DNA of 5,769 bases from the NCBI GenBank assembly GCA_024641725.1, contig JAHECM010000172.1:5245-11013 (forward strand), given 5' to 3'. Position numbers and translations under genes: made by a program. Positions 5,017 through 5,769 of the stretch are shown here, in pieces (position 1 is the first letter of the stretch; the number at the start of each line of letters is the position of its first letter). This DNA is from Limnohabitans sp. GTDB taxonomy: Bacteria > Pseudomonadota > Gammaproteobacteria > Burkholderiales > Burkholderiaceae_C. A model generated the notes under the pieces. The model had not been told where the DNA came from and made no database searches. It worked only from the letters and a program-made list of their open reading frames with translations.

Positions 5017-5769
5017 TCAAGCGGCCCGCTGTGCGGGTGCCGTTGCCGTTGCCGTTGCTTGGGCCTGCTGCCACGCCCGCGCGCCTTGCACCACATCGCC
5101 CACCACGATGACGCTGGGGCTTTGCAGTTGTTCGCGCTGCACGGTGTCCACCAATCCGCCCAAGGTGGTCAGGGCTTCGCGCTGGCTGGGCAGGGTTGCG
5201 TTTTGCACCACCGCCACCGGCGTGTGGGCGGGCAGCCCGCTCAGCAGGCCATCGCAGATGTGCTGCAAGCTGCTCACGCCCATGTAAATCACCAGCGTCA
5301 GCTTGGCTTGGCGGGCCGTGGCCGCCAGTTGGGGCCAGTCGGTGCCTGCATCGCCAGGCTTGGCGTGGCCGGTGACAAACACCACCCCATGCGCGTGCTC
5401 GCGGTGCGTCAGCGGCGCGCCCAAGCTGCTCATGCCCGCCAGCCCCGAGGTGATGCCATTGATGACACTGACCTCGATGCCCGCTTGGCGCAGGCTGGCC
5501 ACCTCTTCGCCGCCACGTCCAAAAATAAAAGGGTCGCCGCCTTTGAGCCGCACCACCTGTTCGCCCTCTTGGACGGCGGTGACCATGAGCTTTTCGATGA
5601 AGGCTTGTGGCGTGCTCTTGCAGCCGCCGCGTTTGCCCACATGCACGATGCGTGCGCTGGGCGAGGCGTGCACCAGCACCGCCTCGTTGACCAAATCGTC
5701 CACCAACAGCACGGTGGCGCTGGCAATCGCTTTGGCCGCCTTGATCGTCAGCAGCTCCGGATCGCCCGG
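5017..5769 (-). CDS. cobA: Uroporphyrinogen-III C-methyltransferase (5' truncated by window edge)
   Basis: This is the C-terminal 250 residues of a SUMT enzyme; the frame is open to the right edge. It moves two methyl groups from S-adenosylmethionine to uroporphyrinogen III, giving precorrin-2 for siroheme and cobalamin. Visible motifs, counted from the window edge, are PGDPELLT (1-8), VLLVDDLV (20-27), VGKRGG (44-49), VRLKGGDPFIFGRGGEE (73-89), GITSGLAG (105-112), PLTHREHAHG (from 119) and GVVFVTGH, then VQNAT and VIVVGDVV near the end. PGDPELLT normally lies near the start of the SUMT domain, so only about 10-25 residues of that domain are missing. Whether it is a stand-alone CobA or the end of a CysG fusion cannot be told from this window. 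An internal GTG at 5712 is not the start because conserved sequence continues upstream. It ends in an Ala/Thr-rich tail encoded by a hexanucleotide repeat. The flavoprotein gene follows 82 bp downstream. Confidence 0.95.
   Translation of the reverse strand, partial: PGDPELLTIKAAKAIASATVLLVDDLVNEAVLVHASPSARIVHVGKRGGCKSTPQAFIEKLMVTAVQEGEQVVRLKGGDPFIFGRGGEEVASLRQAGIEVSVINGITSGLAGMSSLGAPLTHREHAHGVVFVTGHAKPGDAGTDWPQLAATARQAKLTLVIYMGVSSLQHICDGLLSGLPAHTPVAVVQNATLPSQREALTTLGGLVDTVQREQLQSPSVIVVGDVVQGARAWQQAQATATATAPAQRAA
5040..5057. repeat. Hexanucleotide repeat (CCGTTG)x3 in the cobA 3' end
   Basis: Three exact tandem copies of CCGTTG lie in the coding sequence. On the minus strand they encode alternating Ala-Thr residues in the unconserved C-terminal tail, after the last enzyme motif. 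Copy number changes would stay in frame, adding or removing two residues each. Confidence 0.75.

Noticed and set aside
3681..5769. Flavoprotein and cobA as a joint cofactor pathway
   Set aside because: They share direction and a short gap, but the flavoprotein family has no known part in siroheme or cobalamin synthesis, so adjacency alone does not support a functional link.

Overview
This is a 5.8 kb stretch of GC-rich bacterial chromosome made of ordinary, densely packed genes. The ribosomal protein S21 sequence, the S21-YqeY gene order and the high-GC codon use all suggest a betaproteobacterium of the order Burkholderiales, probably Comamonadaceae-like. That placement is inference from recalled protein resemblance, not from a search. 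I see no insertion sequence, prophage, tRNA, rRNA or CRISPR array.

Layout from left to right: (1) the 3' end of pmbA (tldE) on the plus strand. (2) A convergent junction holding a small hairpin and four tandem 10-bp repeats. (3) A minus-strand unit, rpsU then a YqeY-family gene, with a clear intrinsic terminator between the two and a roughly 120-nt rpsU leader containing hairpins. (4) A divergent promoter region at about 1169-1402. (5) On the plus strand, a large gene for a patatin-like phospholipase fused to one POTRA domain and an outer-membrane beta-barrel, the architecture of type Vd secretion proteins such as PlpD. (6) On the minus strand, a YhiN/HI0933-family flavoprotein whose stop codon lies 4 bp from the phospholipase stop, inside a perfect 12-bp palindrome. 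(7) Also on the minus strand, a uroporphyrinogen-III C-methyltransferase (cobA) that runs off the right edge.

The genes do not form one pathway. rpsU and yqeY belong to the translation and macromolecular-synthesis neighbourhood, but dnaG and rpoD do not follow them here. The phospholipase-barrel gene looks like a single-gene transcription unit with its own promoter. The flavoprotein and cobA point the same way with an 82-bp gap and may be co-transcribed, but I see no functional link between them. Nothing here looks like a new multi-gene system. The points most worth a second look are the type Vd phospholipase, the terminator-separated rpsU-yqeY pair, and several small sequence structures at gene boundaries.
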